Shown: piece after piece, positions 8,051 to 16,433 of the stretch
Position numbering within the stretch: position 1 is the stretch's first letter
Layout: every line of letters starts with the position of its first letter
NCBI GenBank assembly: GCA_900315245.1
Contig: OMYJ01000006.1
Coordinates: forward strand, 263,572 to 303,522
DNA from: an uncultured Bacteroidales bacterium
GTDB taxonomy: Bacteria; Bacteroidota; Bacteroidia; Bacteroidales; WCHB1-69
Direction: 5' to 3'
DNA: 39,951 nt
Program-made: the position numbers and the translations under genes
The notes under the pieces: model-generated
What the model saw: the letters and a program-made list of their open reading frames with translations, nothing else
The model's database searches: none
What the model was told of the DNA's origin: nothing

Positions 8051-9592
8051 ATGAAAAAAGTACTGTTATCTGCCATTTTCATGGCATTCGTGACTTGCGT
8101 TTTCGCGCAAAGCGTGACATTACCCAACCCGGAGCCCAACTGGCTGAACAAGCACCTTTTGAGCGGCACTCCCATCGGGCAGGATGACGAGAACCTGTAC
8201 TATCTCTTCTACTCACATCCCGTAACAATGATCAAGCCAAAGAGTTACACGGATCATTTCTACATCGTTGAAAAGGAGTCGATGCATAAGACGGACATTG
8301 CGGTCACCACCTCCAATTTGCATGCCCCGCTTGACGGCATTGTCAGCGACAACGGCATTATCGCCCTGTATGAAAGTCTCTCCAAGAAAGGCGACCAGCT
8401 GACTTTCACCATCGCAAATCTGGACAAGAGCGTCAACACGGTGACATTAGGCAGTGAAAACTCCGTGTCCACCACGGCCAACCCGAAATTTTGGCCGGAA
8501 TACAAAATCGCGAAATCCCCTAACGGCAAACTGCTGGCCGCTGTCGCAGTAGTCACCGGCAAGAACAGCCAACTGGAGAACATGTTCGCGGTAGTGGTCA
8601 ACAACGAGGGCGAATTCGTCTGGAACGGTGCGATCTCCCCGCAATTCGGCGGCAAGAGCTTCTCCATAGGCGACCTCGTGGTCGATAACAACGGGGTGCT
8701 CTACCTGCCGGCCTACACCTGTCAGGTGAACGGCAAAAACATCTCCGACGTCCAGTTCATGATGATCAAGGCCACCGACGGGAACACCGAGACCTTCACC
8801 GAAGGGGTCACCTTCGGCACCCCGCAGGACTTCACCGCCAAGATGCTCTCCAACGGGAATGTCGTCGTGGCGGGGTACTACACCGAGACCACGACCAACA
8901 CCGCCACCAATTCGAACGGCTACTACTTCTACACATTCGACACCGGTTCCGACAATTTCTCCGACGTGAGAAACTTCAAGTTCAACGACGGCTACGTGGA
9001 GAAGGCGGCGTGGGCCCGTTTCTCCAACATCCTCGGCAACCAGCAGTATTCCATCAAGGCGGGCGACATCTTCGAGCTGGAGAACGGCAGCGTGGTGCTG
9101 TGCGGCGAACACCGTTTCGTGAAAGCCATCTACGACCCGAACATGAAATCCTGGTCCTACCAGATGCTCACCAAGAACATCCTGGTCTCCACCCTGCAAC
9201 CAGACGGCAACGCGAATTTCACCATGGTGGAGAAACAGCAGACGTCCAGTTCCAGCGTCAACCCCGGTGAAAAATCGTGGATCAACCATTTCATCTCCTA
9301 CTCCGCCTTCGCTCACCACAACGACATGTACTTCCTGTTCAACGACGATCCCAGAAATTTCCCCTACCCTGGCCAAGGCGTGGTTTGTGCTATCAGCAGT
9401 TTGAAATTCAAGGATGACAAATGGGTAGAAGTGCTGATGCGCCTCACCCCCGACCAGAAACTCACCCAACAAAAAATAAATGACTCCAAAGAACTGCTTC
9501 GAAAAGTTGAATTCTTTGACGGAGAGCACTTCTACACCTCCGGCATCGGACAGAAAGAATTTTTCCTGACCAAGTTTTCCCTTGATTTTTAA
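8051..9592 (+). CDS. Secreted protein of unknown function
   Basis: A 513-residue protein with a clear type I signal peptide (MKK, hydrophobic core, cleavage expected after the AQ at about residue 20). I do not recognise a family. The mature part is rich in Asn, Thr, Val and aromatic residues, with recurring segments of the type 'asp/asn-gly ... val-leu/val-val-gly/ala' spaced about 50-70 residues apart, which suggests a beta-propeller or similar all-beta repeat fold; this is inference. No lipobox and no T9SS C-terminal tail were seen, so the mature protein is probably periplasmic or released by another route. It ends just before a heptamer array and a terminator and is probably monocistronic. 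Confidence 0.7.
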   Translation: MKKVLLSAIFMAFVTCVFAQSVTLPNPEPNWLNKHLLSGTPIGQDDENLYYLFYSHPVTMIKPKSYTDHFYIVEKESMHKTDIAVTTSNLHAPLDGIVSDNGIIALYESLSKKGDQLTFTIANLDKSVNTVTLGSENSVSTTANPKFWPEYKIAKSPNGKLLAAVAVVTGKNSQLENMFAVVVNNEGEFVWNGAISPQFGGKSFSIGDLVVDNNGVLYLPAYTCQVNGKNISDVQFMMIKATDGNTETFTEGVTFGTPQDFTAKMLSNGNVVVAGYYTETTTNTATNSNGYYFYTFDTGSDNFSDVRNFKFNDGYVEKAAWARFSNILGNQQYSIKAGDIFELENGSVVLCGEHRFVKAIYDPNMKSWSYQMLTKNILVSTLQPDGNANFTMVEKQQTSSSSVNPGEKSWINHFISYSAFAHHNDMYFLFNDDPRNFPYPGQGVVCAISSLKFKDDKWVEVLMRLTPDQKLTQQKINDSKELLRKVEFFDGEHFYTSGIGQKEFFLTKFSLDF

Positions 9593-9593
9593 T

Positions 9594-9655
9594 GGTTATT
9601 GGTTATAGGTTATTGGTTATTGATGTTTATAGTTTATAGTTATAGTTATAGTAGT
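9594..9655. repeat. Heptamer array GGTTATW followed by ATAGTT words
   Basis: Four in-phase words (GGTTATT, GGTTATA, GGTTATT, GGTTATT) begin two bases after the stop codon of the 8051 gene, followed by less regular TTATAG-type words to about 9655. Confidence 0.8.
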
Positions 9656-9710
9656 GTTTTTAGGTGATGTTAAGCGTTAAGTGTTAATAGCCAATAGTAT
9701 GATTTTTAGA

Positions 9711-9752
9711 CGGGACTGTAGTATAAATAGACAACAGTCCCGTTTTTGTTTT
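9711..9752 (+). terminator. Rho-independent terminator of the 8051 gene
   Basis: A 9-bp stem (CGGGACTGT / ACAGTCCCG) with a 14-nt loop, followed by TTTTTGTTTTTT. The 9593-9884 gap otherwise holds the heptamer array, AT-rich sequence and the next promoter. Confidence 0.85.
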
Positions 9753-9865
9753 TTACAACACATTGATTTTCTTTTTATTATAAAAAATGGCACGATTTCG
9801 GCAATATTCGTCATATTAAAATGTAGCAATATTTAACTTTATGCGTCAAATATTGAAATAAGTGT

Positions 9866-9895
9866 TTTGTGTTATTTATAGAATATGTATTTTTG
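9866..9895 (+). promoter_or_regulatory. Bacteroides-type promoter of the 9909 receptor gene
   Basis: TTTG at 9866-9869 and TATTTTTG at 9888-9895, separated by 18 bp (family spacing is about 19-21). An in-frame ATG at 9885 overlaps the -7 box, so it cannot be the start. The expected mRNA would begin only about 10 nt before ATG 9909. Confidence 0.7.
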
Positions 9896-9908
9896 CACCT
9901 TGAATAAA

Positions 9909-12395
9909 ATGAAAAGACAAATGACAACAACCTCTACACGAGAGACATCCATTAGGATATTATCGAGTTTATTTTTAGCATTAATCTGCTGTTTTTCAGC
10001 TTTTTCACAAAACACGATTACAGGAATCTTGCAGGATGAGAGTTCCGGGAAGCCTGTGCAGTACGCTAACGTGAGCCTTCTGCGGCAGAGTGACAGCGTG
10101 CTGGTGGGATATACTTCGGCGAACGAAAAGGGGGAGTTCCAGTTGCAGCAGATTCCGAACGGCAGTTACCGCATGGTGGTCTTCTTTGTGGGATATGAGA
10201 ACCACCAACAGGAGCTTGTTGTCAGCAAAGACATGGACTTGGGCACCATCAAGATAAAGCCGGGCACGGCCACTATCGGCGAGGTGGTGGTGAAGGGTGA
10301 ACGGCCGCTGTTCGCCGTTGATGGCGAGAAGACCTACTACAACACCGCCGATGACCCGACGGTGCAGACGGGTACCGCCTCCGACGTACTGCAGAACGCG
10401 CCTGGCGTCTCCGTGGATGTGGAGGGCAACGTCACCCTGCGCGGCACCTCCAGCGTGGAGATCTGGATCAACGACAAGCCCTCGCACATGAACGCCGAAA
10501 ACCTCAAGACCTACCTCCAGCAGATGCCCGCCAACAGTATCGACCATGTGGAGGTTATCACCAACCCCTCAGCGCGTTACGGTTCCAAGGCCGACGGTAT
10601 CATTAACATCGTGACCACCACCAAAGTGATGAGAAACCAGTTCATCAGCTTCGGTGCCAACGCTTCCATCAAACCGTATGCAAGTCCCTGGATTTCATAC
10701 GTCTGGAGCAACGAGAAACTCTCCATCAACCTGTACAGCAACTTCTCCTATTCGATGGACCGCTACCGGAATATGTCTGACATTACTATTTTCCAACCCG
10801 GACTGGAAGGCCGAGACACTGTGAGTTTCGAGAAAGACTCCACCTATTCCAAAGGCCACAACTTCGGGGGCGGACTCCATTTCAACCTCAGCTATGAAAT
10901 TGACAGCATGAACAACATCTCGCTATGGGGCGGTTTTTGGCCGAATTTGCGCAACTTCAACGGCTATTCCGAAACTGTCCGCGAAATGTACTTAGACAAT
11001 TCCCTGACCCATTACAAAACTTCATCTCCCAGCAGAAGCAAAAGCCATTGGGCTGGTTTCGGGTTCTATTATCAGCACAATTTCGATCAAATGGGTCATA
11101 ACCTCTCCTTGGATATCAACGGAAGCAGTTGGGGTTGGGGTAATGTTGGCAAAACCGAGAAAAACTTCCTCTCGCCCGTGGAATATCTTCGGTCGATGGA
11201 CGAAACAAACCGAAACGGCTCTTTTGATGCAAGCGCCGAACTGACGTACAACCGTCCTTACTCCGAAAAGGGCGAGATTTCACTCGGTTACTACGGAGGA
11301 TTCACGCTCTCCCACGAGCTCGATTATCTAGACACGCTGAACAATGGGGTTTGGGTGAGAGATGAGATGCGCAGCTACAAGAGCCGGTCACCGGAAATCG
11401 AGAACCAGGTGTTCTTCACGTTGCAGCATAAATTCGGAAATTTCACTATCAAGCCCGGCGTGCGGTTTGAGCACACTTACACCAGTATCCTTTACCCCGA
11501 AATCGTACCCGACACCTTTGCCGTACGGAGGCACTTCTTCCACGTGCGCCCGTCGCTGCACCTGTCATACCGTACCAAATCGATGCACAACTTCCGTCTA
11601 AGCTACACTTTCCGTAGCAGCAATCCCAGCGCCGAACAGCTCACCCGCTTTGTCTCCTACGAAGAAGAAAGTTTCTACAGCGGCAACCCCGACCTGAACT
11701 CCATTCTAACACATTCAGTAGAAGCTGGTTGGCAGAAGTATTGGACGAAGTACGGTTCTTTAGGCGTCACGCTCTACTATCGTGCCAAAACCCGGGACAT
11801 CGACGAAATCACGGTGCCCGCCTACCACGACCTTTACGGCCGCCCGGTTTCCTTCGGCTATCCCGTGAACGTGGGCAAGGCGATGAACACGGGCTTGGAA
11901 GTCAACACGATGTTCCGTCCGAACGCCATGTTCAACATGCGCCTCTATGCCAACGTCTATCACCGTTATATAGAAACGATGTACGACAACGAGCTCTACA
12001 AGCAGCAGATGTGGTCTTACAGTTTCAACATGAGTTTATGGGCTAAACTTTGGAAACGCTTGGAAATCAATGTTTCCGGCTATTACGGTTCTCCTTCGAT
12101 TTCCCTGTTCAGCAGCACTCACGCCCATTACAGCATCAATGCGGGTCTTCGCTGCGACTTCTTCGACAAGAAGCTCTCCATCTATCTGAATGCCAACGAT
12201 ATCTTCAACTGGAACAGTTGGGGTTACGACAACGACAGCCCTTACTACGTGTCGCACGGCACCTACAAGTACAATTCCCGTACAGTTGCGTTGGGCTTCA
12301 CCCTGCGTTTCGGCAAGATGGAGTTAGAGAACCAGGCACGCCAAGGAGCCGCCAGCGAGAGCAGCGGCAACGGCGGCGGACAAGGAGGAATGTAA
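9909..12395 (+). CDS. TonB-dependent receptor-like outer-membrane beta-barrel protein
   Basis: About 828 residues from ATG 9909 (ATG 9921 is also possible; ATG 9885 lies in the promoter). A signal peptide is followed by a CarboxypepD_reg-like beta-sandwich (about residues 35-115, GITGILQD...YANVSLL...NGSYRM), a plug domain (about 125-225, ASDVLQNAPGVSVDVEGNVTL, then NPSARYGSKADGIINIVT) and a long barrel with many aromatic-ended strands. This is the layout of the outer membrane beta-barrel family (OMP_b-brl_3) related to TonB receptors. The last residues are Gly-rich and polar, not a sorting tail. The substrate is unknown and no SusD partner is encoded nearby. It is probably transcribed alone from the promoter at 9866. 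Confidence 0.85.
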   Translation: MKRQMTTTSTRETSIRILSSLFLALICCFSAFSQNTITGILQDESSGKPVQYANVSLLRQSDSVLVGYTSANEKGEFQLQQIPNGSYRMVVFFVGYENHQQELVVSKDMDLGTIKIKPGTATIGEVVVKGERPLFAVDGEKTYYNTADDPTVQTGTASDVLQNAPGVSVDVEGNVTLRGTSSVEIWINDKPSHMNAENLKTYLQQMPANSIDHVEVITNPSARYGSKADGIINIVTTTKVMRNQFISFGANASIKPYASPWISYVWSNEKLSINLYSNFSYSMDRYRNMSDITIFQPGLEGRDTVSFEKDSTYSKGHNFGGGLHFNLSYEIDSMNNISLWGGFWPNLRNFNGYSETVREMYLDNSLTHYKTSSPSRSKSHWAGFGFYYQHNFDQMGHNLSLDINGSSWGWGNVGKTEKNFLSPVEYLRSMDETNRNGSFDASAELTYNRPYSEKGEISLGYYGGFTLSHELDYLDTLNNGVWVRDEMRSYKSRSPEIENQVFFTLQHKFGNFTIKPGVRFEHTYTSILYPEIVPDTFAVRRHFFHVRPSLHLSYRTKSMHNFRLSYTFRSSNPSAEQLTRFVSYEEESFYSGNPDLNSILTHSVEAGWQKYWTKYGSLGVTLYYRAKTRDIDEITVPAYHDLYGRPVSFGYPVNVGKAMNTGLEVNTMFRPNAMFNMRLYANVYHRYIETMYDNELYKQQMWSYSFNMSLWAKLWKRLEINVSGYYGSPSISLFSSTHAHYSINAGLRCDFFDKKLSIYLNANDIFNWNSWGYDNDSPYYVSHGTYKYNSRTVALGFTLRFGKMELENQARQGAASESSGNGGGQGGM

Positions 12396-12435
12396 TTAAG
12401 AATTAAGAATTAAGAATGATGAATGACGAATTGAA
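12394..12435. repeat. In-phase heptamer array AATTAAG / AATGANG
   Basis: Three AATTAAG words followed by AATGATG, AATGACG and AATTGAA. The TAA stop of the receptor gene (12393-12395) overlaps the first word. Confidence 0.85.
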
Positions 12436-12487
12436 GTAATGAGATTCGTCTAAATCCAAGTCATAGTCTAAGTCATAAACAAAAACG

Positions 12488-12524
12488 CAAAGTAGGGCTG
12501 CAGCTACGCGACAGCCCTACTTTG
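12488..12524 (-). terminator. Terminator between convergent genes
   Basis: A 13-bp perfect stem (CAAAGTAGGGCTG / CAGCCCTACTTTG) with an 11-nt loop lies between the plus-strand receptor gene and the minus-strand GldH-like gene. The T-tract (GTTTTTG) is on the minus strand, so it mainly serves the GldH-like gene, though the stem could act both ways. Confidence 0.75.
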
Positions 12525-12538
12525 TGTAATGTGATGTC

Positions 12539-13060
12539 TTATTTTGCAACCGTCACCTTTGTGGTCAGGCTTTCGAAACCGAAATTGTCGGCTTTTTCGG
12601 CACGGCGATAGACGGTGAGCGTATAGGTGCCCGGAACTTTGAACTTGCGATGCGGATAGACCACCACGTTGACTTCCGCAGTGCTGCCCGTGCCCACCTT
12701 CTTGATTTCCGGATTTTCTTTTCTGTCGAGCAGGAAATGGCTCTGGGAGAACGATTTCATTCCGTCAGGGGTGCTGAGCGTGAGGGATAACGGAATGTCT
12801 TTCAACGTGTTCACCACGGTGTCATAGAGCAACACGAGCGAAATGTCAAAAAGTGTAGTGGTGTCCTCAATGTCAAATGAGAAATCTAATACCTCCTCCT
12901 CGAAAGCCCAGTTAGTGTTCTGGAACGGGTGCGTCACCTCGATAGAAAAGTTCTTGCGAACGTGTTTCTTTGAATATGGCTTGCAGGAAAACATCGTGAA
13001 TGCCAATACACTAACGGCAATGATTGCCCATACTCCGTGTTGAAAATTTATCTTTCTCAT
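12539..13060 (-). CDS. GldH-like lipoprotein
   Basis: A 173-residue lipoprotein: the N-terminal hydrophobic segment ends in FTMFSC (lipobox, Cys at about 26). The body resembles gliding-motility lipoprotein GldH: an early W plus 'F.F.IEDTT..FDISLVLLYDT' stretch, a 'PLSLTLSTPDG' strand, then a 'V.PHRKFKVPGTYTLTVYRRAE' strand near the C-terminus, consistent with a beta-sandwich. GldH is a known companion of gliding and type IX secretion proteins in Bacteroidota and also occurs in non-gliding species. The presence of a T9SS-sorted subtilase in the same window fits. The match is by recognition of sequence pattern only, so GldH-like is preferred to GldH. Confidence 0.65.
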   Translation of the reverse strand: MRKINFQHGVWAIIAVSVLAFTMFSCKPYSKKHVRKNFSIEVTHPFQNTNWAFEEEVLDFSFDIEDTTTLFDISLVLLYDTVVNTLKDIPLSLTLSTPDGMKSFSQSHFLLDRKENPEIKKVGTGSTAEVNVVVYPHRKFKVPGTYTLTVYRRAEKADNFGFESLTTKVTVAK

Positions 13061-13084
13061 AATAATCTATTTTTTTCGTTTGTT

Positions 13085-13102
13085 GCAGAGACGCGCCATG
13101 GC
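13085..13102. repeat. Half copy of the dispersed palindrome
   Basis: GCAGAGACG followed by the CGCCATGGC core as at 2598, but the right arm has decayed or been replaced by the octamer array that starts at 13108. Confidence 0.6.
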
Positions 13103-13107
13103 ACACT

Positions 13108-13159
13108 CATCATCTCATCATCTTATCATCTCATCATCTCATCCTCTTTTTCATCCTCT
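13108..13159. repeat. Octamer array CATCATCT
   Basis: Five in-phase 8-bp words (CATCATCT, CATCATCT, TATCATCT, CATCATCT, CATCCTCT), then TTTT and another CATCCTCT, just upstream of the RNase H promoter. Confidence 0.8.
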
Positions 13160-13184
13160 CATCGAATAATACCCGAAATTTGTG

Positions 13185-13192
13185 TACCTTTG
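13185..13192 (+). promoter_or_regulatory. Bacteroides-type -7 element TACCTTTG
   Basis: TACCTTTG on the plus strand, 50 nt upstream of ATG 13243. No TTTG is seen at -33. Confidence 0.6.
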
Positions 13193-13242
13193 CCGTCCAA
13201 AAATTTTCAGAAAACCGGCGGCAAAAATAACAAATTTGAAGA

Positions 13243-13884
13243 ATGGCAAAGCAACAAAAATATTACGTGGTTTGGGTGGGCAAGACTCCCGGTGTTTATG
13301 ACAACTGGAACGACTGCAAGCAGCAGGTCTATCAGTTCGAGAACGCCAAGTACAAGTCTTTCGAGAGCAAGGCGGAGGCCGAAGCCGCCTTCAAGCAGGG
13401 CTATGAGAAGTTCTACAAGAGCCATCCCTCGCCTAACAACTCCGCTAAGCAACTGCTACTCCTTCAAGACCAGCCGAAACCGATTCTGCGCAGCCTGTCG
13501 GTGGATGCGGCGTGGAACTCCGTAACGAAAGTGATGGAGTACCGCGGTGTCTATACCGAGACCGGTCAGGAGTGGTTCCACAAGGGACCGTTCCCCCGCG
13601 CAACCAACAACGTAGGCGAGTTTTTGGCCATCGTGCACGGTCTCGCCCTCATCAAGCAGAAAGGCTACGACATCCCGATCTACACCGACAGCATGACCGC
13701 CCTCTCATGGGTGCGCAAGAAGAAACACAACTCCGTGATTCTGCCCACCGAGGAGAACGAGGAGGTCATCGACATGCTGCAACGCGCCGAGCAGTGGCTG
13801 AAGAACAACGAATACACCACCCCCATCTACAAGTGGAACACGCCGCTATGGGGGGAGATTCCTGCGGATTTCGGGAGGAAGTAG
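13243..13884 (+). CDS. rnhA: Ribonuclease H with N-terminal viroplasmin (hybrid-binding) domain
   Basis: A 213-residue cytoplasmic nuclease that cuts RNA in RNA-DNA hybrids. Residues 4-55 form a caulimovirus viroplasmin-type domain (YYVVWVGKTPGVYDNW...CKQQV...KSF..KAEAEAAF), which binds hybrid duplex in eukaryotic-type RNase H1. The catalytic RNase H domain (about 83-213) retains all four acidic residues: Asp88 in SVDAAW, Glu126 in NNVGEF, Asp149 in IYTDSM and Asp209 near the C-terminus. This domain order is common in Bacteroidota. It has its own promoter at 13185. The G of its TAG stop is the first base of the GGACTNN heptamer array. Confidence 0.92.
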   Translation: MAKQQKYYVVWVGKTPGVYDNWNDCKQQVYQFENAKYKSFESKAEAEAAFKQGYEKFYKSHPSPNNSAKQLLLLQDQPKPILRSLSVDAAWNSVTKVMEYRGVYTETGQEWFHKGPFPRATNNVGEFLAIVHGLALIKQKGYDIPIYTDSMTALSWVRKKKHNSVILPTEENEEVIDMLQRAEQWLKNNEYTTPIYKWNTPLWGEIPADFGRK

Positions 13885-13932
13885 GACTAGGGACTGAGGA
13901 CTTGAGACTGAGGACTGGGGACTATGGACTTT
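13884..13932. repeat. In-phase heptamer array GGACTNN
   Basis: Seven consecutive words start with GGACT (one reads AGACT), with the last two bases free: AG, GA, TG, GA, GG, AT, TT. The array starts on the last base of the RNase H stop codon. Confidence 0.9.
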
Positions 13933-13945
13933 GTTTTTTTGCTGT

Positions 13946-13969
13946 AGAGACGTTTCCTGAAACGTCTCT
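13946..13969. repeat. Dispersed palindrome, GAGACG arms, TTTCCTGAAA core
   Basis: A 24-bp inverted repeat preceded by CTGT. It shares at least 25 bp with the copy at 16335. The arms match the 2598 copy but the core differs. The remainder of the 13885-14068 gap is AT-rich with no other feature seen. Confidence 0.85.
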
Positions 13970-14068
13970 GTTGTTTGAATACAATAAAACGCTATTTCCT
14001 ATCGTTGTATTCCAACAAATCATTGTTCATTTTTATTTTTTATTTATACACAGATATTTATGATATTT

Positions 14069-15439
14069 ATGAAAACGATTCGATTACCGATTTGTTTAAT
14101 TGTGCTGTTGCTCTGTGCCGCTTCGATGGAAACGCGGGCACAGCAGGAGTACAACCCTTTCAAGGGATTCAACATCGGGGTCACCACGCAAGCGCAGTTG
14201 GTGGCACCCGTCAACTTCAAGTCCGTTTATGGTCCTACAGTAGATGCGTTCGCCCCCAAGGGATTGCCGGGATTCGGCTATGAGGGCGGGCTTGAGCTCT
14301 CCTACCATTTCGCCAAATGGTTCGGGGTCTCCCTCGGGTTGAACTTCGGTTCCTCCGCTGTGATGGACTTCAAAGCCGGCGGCAAACGCATTCCCTGGAA
14401 TCGCCTCTCGGACCGATTCCACGATTTCTTCTTTCCGCTAAAGTTCGAGTTCCACTACCCCGTCAGCGACAGGTTCTGGTTAGTGTCTGACCTCGGCGTA
14501 AAATTTTCTGGCAGTTTCCAAATAGGGGGAACTATGATGCAGTCAACAATGGCTGTTTACGAGGATTTCAACGACCCTACCACATACGTGGATCTCACTT
14601 GCGTCACTTCGGGACTGACTTCAACCCGTGCGGTCAATGCGGATCTCGTCTTCGACATGGGCTTTTACTATCAACTTCCCTACGGAGACCTGCTCCGATT
14701 CACCGCCGGGGTAAACGCCCCCATGACTGGCACTACCTTGAGCGGCCTCTACCAGCTCACCTGCCCTGCCTATCAGTACGAGTCTGGCGGCACGTTCACC
14801 TGCATCAACAACCACCTGAATTTCAGCGCGGCTTATATCCATACGTTCAAGAAAGTAAAAGCGAAGCAGTTAGACAAGAGCTGGATGGAAGAACTGCCGC
14901 GCCATGAATTCCAATTCAATGTCGGTGATCCATTTGTGGCGGTGAATTACAGCAATTTGAACTGGTCAAACCGCAATTTGGAGCATATCTATTCCTATGA
15001 TCCTGTCTCATGGACGGAACCGTTATCCGACTACATTCACACGCGTTGCGTTCCCTCGTTCACGTTCAACTATAATTTCAGGGTACAGAAATGGTTCTGG
15101 GTCGGTGCGTTGACCACCATCACAGGCGTACACGGCACGTATCGCGACCGCCTGACGGACGCGAAGACCGGCCGTGCCAGTGAAGTTCTTTGGACAATCA
15201 TGCCCGATGTGCGCTTCTCCTACTTCAACCGTCCGCACGTGACACTCTACTCCGGAATCGCCCTCGGTGTGATGTTAGACCATGTGAAATCGCGTGAATA
15301 TCAGGGCACACAAGCGTTCTTGGGCTATCAGCTGACCGCTTTCGGAGTAAAGGCCGGCGGCAAGCACTGGTTCGGCAACGTGGAGTTGGGTGTCGGACAT
15401 AAGGGCATTGCCAGTGCCGGTTTCGGCTATCAGTTCTAA
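14069..15439 (+). CDS. Predicted outer-membrane beta-barrel protein
   Basis: About 456 residues from ATG 14069 (MKTIRLP...; an ATG at 14060 would add three residues). A signal peptide is cleaved near TRAQ (about residue 26 of the longer form). The mature protein has alternating aromatic/polar strands and glycine-rich turns (for example YEGGLELSYHFAKWFGVSLGLNFG and KHWFGNVELGVGHKGIASAGFGYQF), and ends in an aromatic residue (Phe), as transmembrane barrels do. No family was recognised with certainty. The lipoprotein gene at 15504 follows 64 bp later on the same strand and may be co-transcribed. Confidence 0.75.
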   Translation: MKTIRLPICLIVLLLCAASMETRAQQEYNPFKGFNIGVTTQAQLVAPVNFKSVYGPTVDAFAPKGLPGFGYEGGLELSYHFAKWFGVSLGLNFGSSAVMDFKAGGKRIPWNRLSDRFHDFFFPLKFEFHYPVSDRFWLVSDLGVKFSGSFQIGGTMMQSTMAVYEDFNDPTTYVDLTCVTSGLTSTRAVNADLVFDMGFYYQLPYGDLLRFTAGVNAPMTGTTLSGLYQLTCPAYQYESGGTFTCINNHLNFSAAYIHTFKKVKAKQLDKSWMEELPRHEFQFNVGDPFVAVNYSNLNWSNRNLEHIYSYDPVSWTEPLSDYIHTRCVPSFTFNYNFRVQKWFWVGALTTITGVHGTYRDRLTDAKTGRASEVLWTIMPDVRFSYFNRPHVTLYSGIALGVMLDHVKSREYQGTQAFLGYQLTAFGVKAGGKHWFGNVELGVGHKGIASAGFGYQF

Positions 15440-15503
15440 TTCCCTCAAATTCAGTCTATAAAGACAGTCTAAGTTTAAGTTTTAGTCTAAAAATAAGAAA
15501 AAC

Positions 15504-16337
15504 ATGAAAAAACATATCAAATTATTAACATGTTTAGTCATAATCGCGCTGTTGATAGGCGGCTGCACGCTTAATGACGGCGAGAAGATGAAAACCAAAA
15601 CTGGCCAGGAAATGTTCTTTTTCTGGAATCAAAGGGTGGAAATGCTGTTCTCGGGCATTCTTGAACGGGCCTTCAACTTCAACGCCTGGCTCACCGCACC
15701 GGAATCGGAGAAGCAGGAGGTGCTGAACCGCTATTTTGACACGGATGAGGCCTTATGCACTTTCCATGAGCTTGCCCCCAATATATGGCGTTTCCAATAT
15801 AACGGAGACGAGAAACAGTTGCTGTTCGAATTATCGAGAGGCAACTCCCTCAACGACCCAGATGCCGTACTGACGGTTCGTCTTCTCTCACAAAAGAGCA
15901 ACAATCCGTTCGTTAATTGCGTAATTATCATTCAAAATGTGTCCGCAGGCGTATGGAAAATACAGACCAACGGTGGCGAAAATGTAGTGTCTGGCACACT
16001 CCGCGTGGGAGATTCCGCCCCCGCATCTCTGATGTCCAGCCAAGATCTGGCTTTCAAAGCGGAAGGCATGTTCACGTTCTTCGACAACAAGGACGGCCAG
16101 AAAGTGCCTGTCTATATGCTCTCCACTATCAATTCGCCAATGATATACACGTTTAGAGGACGGCCAGCCAGCTGGTGGCATGAAAGCTCAACCGCACCTT
16201 GTACCATAAAGGCAGGCGAGGTGACACTCACCGCTACGGACAGGAACGGCGAAGGCAACACCGCCGTCATCACCGTCACAGGCGAGAACACGTTCAACGT
16301 GGCGATCGGTGGAGTGACGCAACCGTGGCACCTGTAG
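15504..16337 (+). CDS. Lipoprotein of unknown function
   Basis: A 277-residue protein with a textbook lipoprotein signal: MKKHIK, hydrophobic stretch, LIGGC lipobox with Cys at about 21. The body is mixed alpha/beta without a motif I recognise; the last 70 residues are Thr/Val/Gly-rich and may form an immunoglobulin-like strand set ending ...TVTGENTFNVAIGG. It lies 64 bp downstream of the barrel gene at 14069, suggesting a barrel plus lipoprotein pair. Its TAG stop is formed by the left arm of the palindrome at 16335. Confidence 0.68.
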   Translation: MKKHIKLLTCLVIIALLIGGCTLNDGEKMKTKTGQEMFFFWNQRVEMLFSGILERAFNFNAWLTAPESEKQEVLNRYFDTDEALCTFHELAPNIWRFQYNGDEKQLLFELSRGNSLNDPDAVLTVRLLSQKSNNPFVNCVIIIQNVSAGVWKIQTNGGENVVSGTLRVGDSAPASLMSSQDLAFKAEGMFTFFDNKDGQKVPVYMLSTINSPMIYTFRGRPASWWHESSTAPCTIKAGEVTLTATDRNGEGNTAVITVTGENTFNVAIGGVTQPWHL

Positions 16338-16358
16338 AGACGTTTCCTGAAACGTCTC
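16335..16358. repeat. Dispersed palindrome, second TTTCCTGAAA-core copy
   Basis: Inverted repeat TAGAGACGTTT / AAACGTCTC around CCTG, the same sequence as at 13946. The TAG stop of the lipoprotein gene is the first three bases of the element. Confidence 0.85.
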
Positions 16359-16373
16359 CATTGCCAATGGCAA

Positions 16374-16412
16374 ACAAAAAAAACGGGGAACGTGATTCGT
16401 CACGCTCCCCGT
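16374..16412 (-). terminator. Rho-independent terminator of the aldolase gene
   Basis: A 13-bp stem with one mismatch (ACGGGGAACGTGA / TCACGCTCCCCGT), followed on the minus strand by eight T, 22 bp after the aldolase stop codon. Confidence 0.85.
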
Positions 16413-16433
16413 TATCATTCGGTGAAACCGTTT

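Noticed and set aside
8447..9529. 360-codon minus-strand frame opposite the secreted protein
   Set aside because: No domain, no start context, and the sense strand has a signal peptide, promoter and terminator.
13946..13969. Palindrome as the RNase H terminator
   Set aside because: The hairpin is stable, but it is followed by CTGTTGTTTG rather than a T-run, and the same element occurs at places where a terminator is not needed; a role in mRNA 3' ends remains possible.
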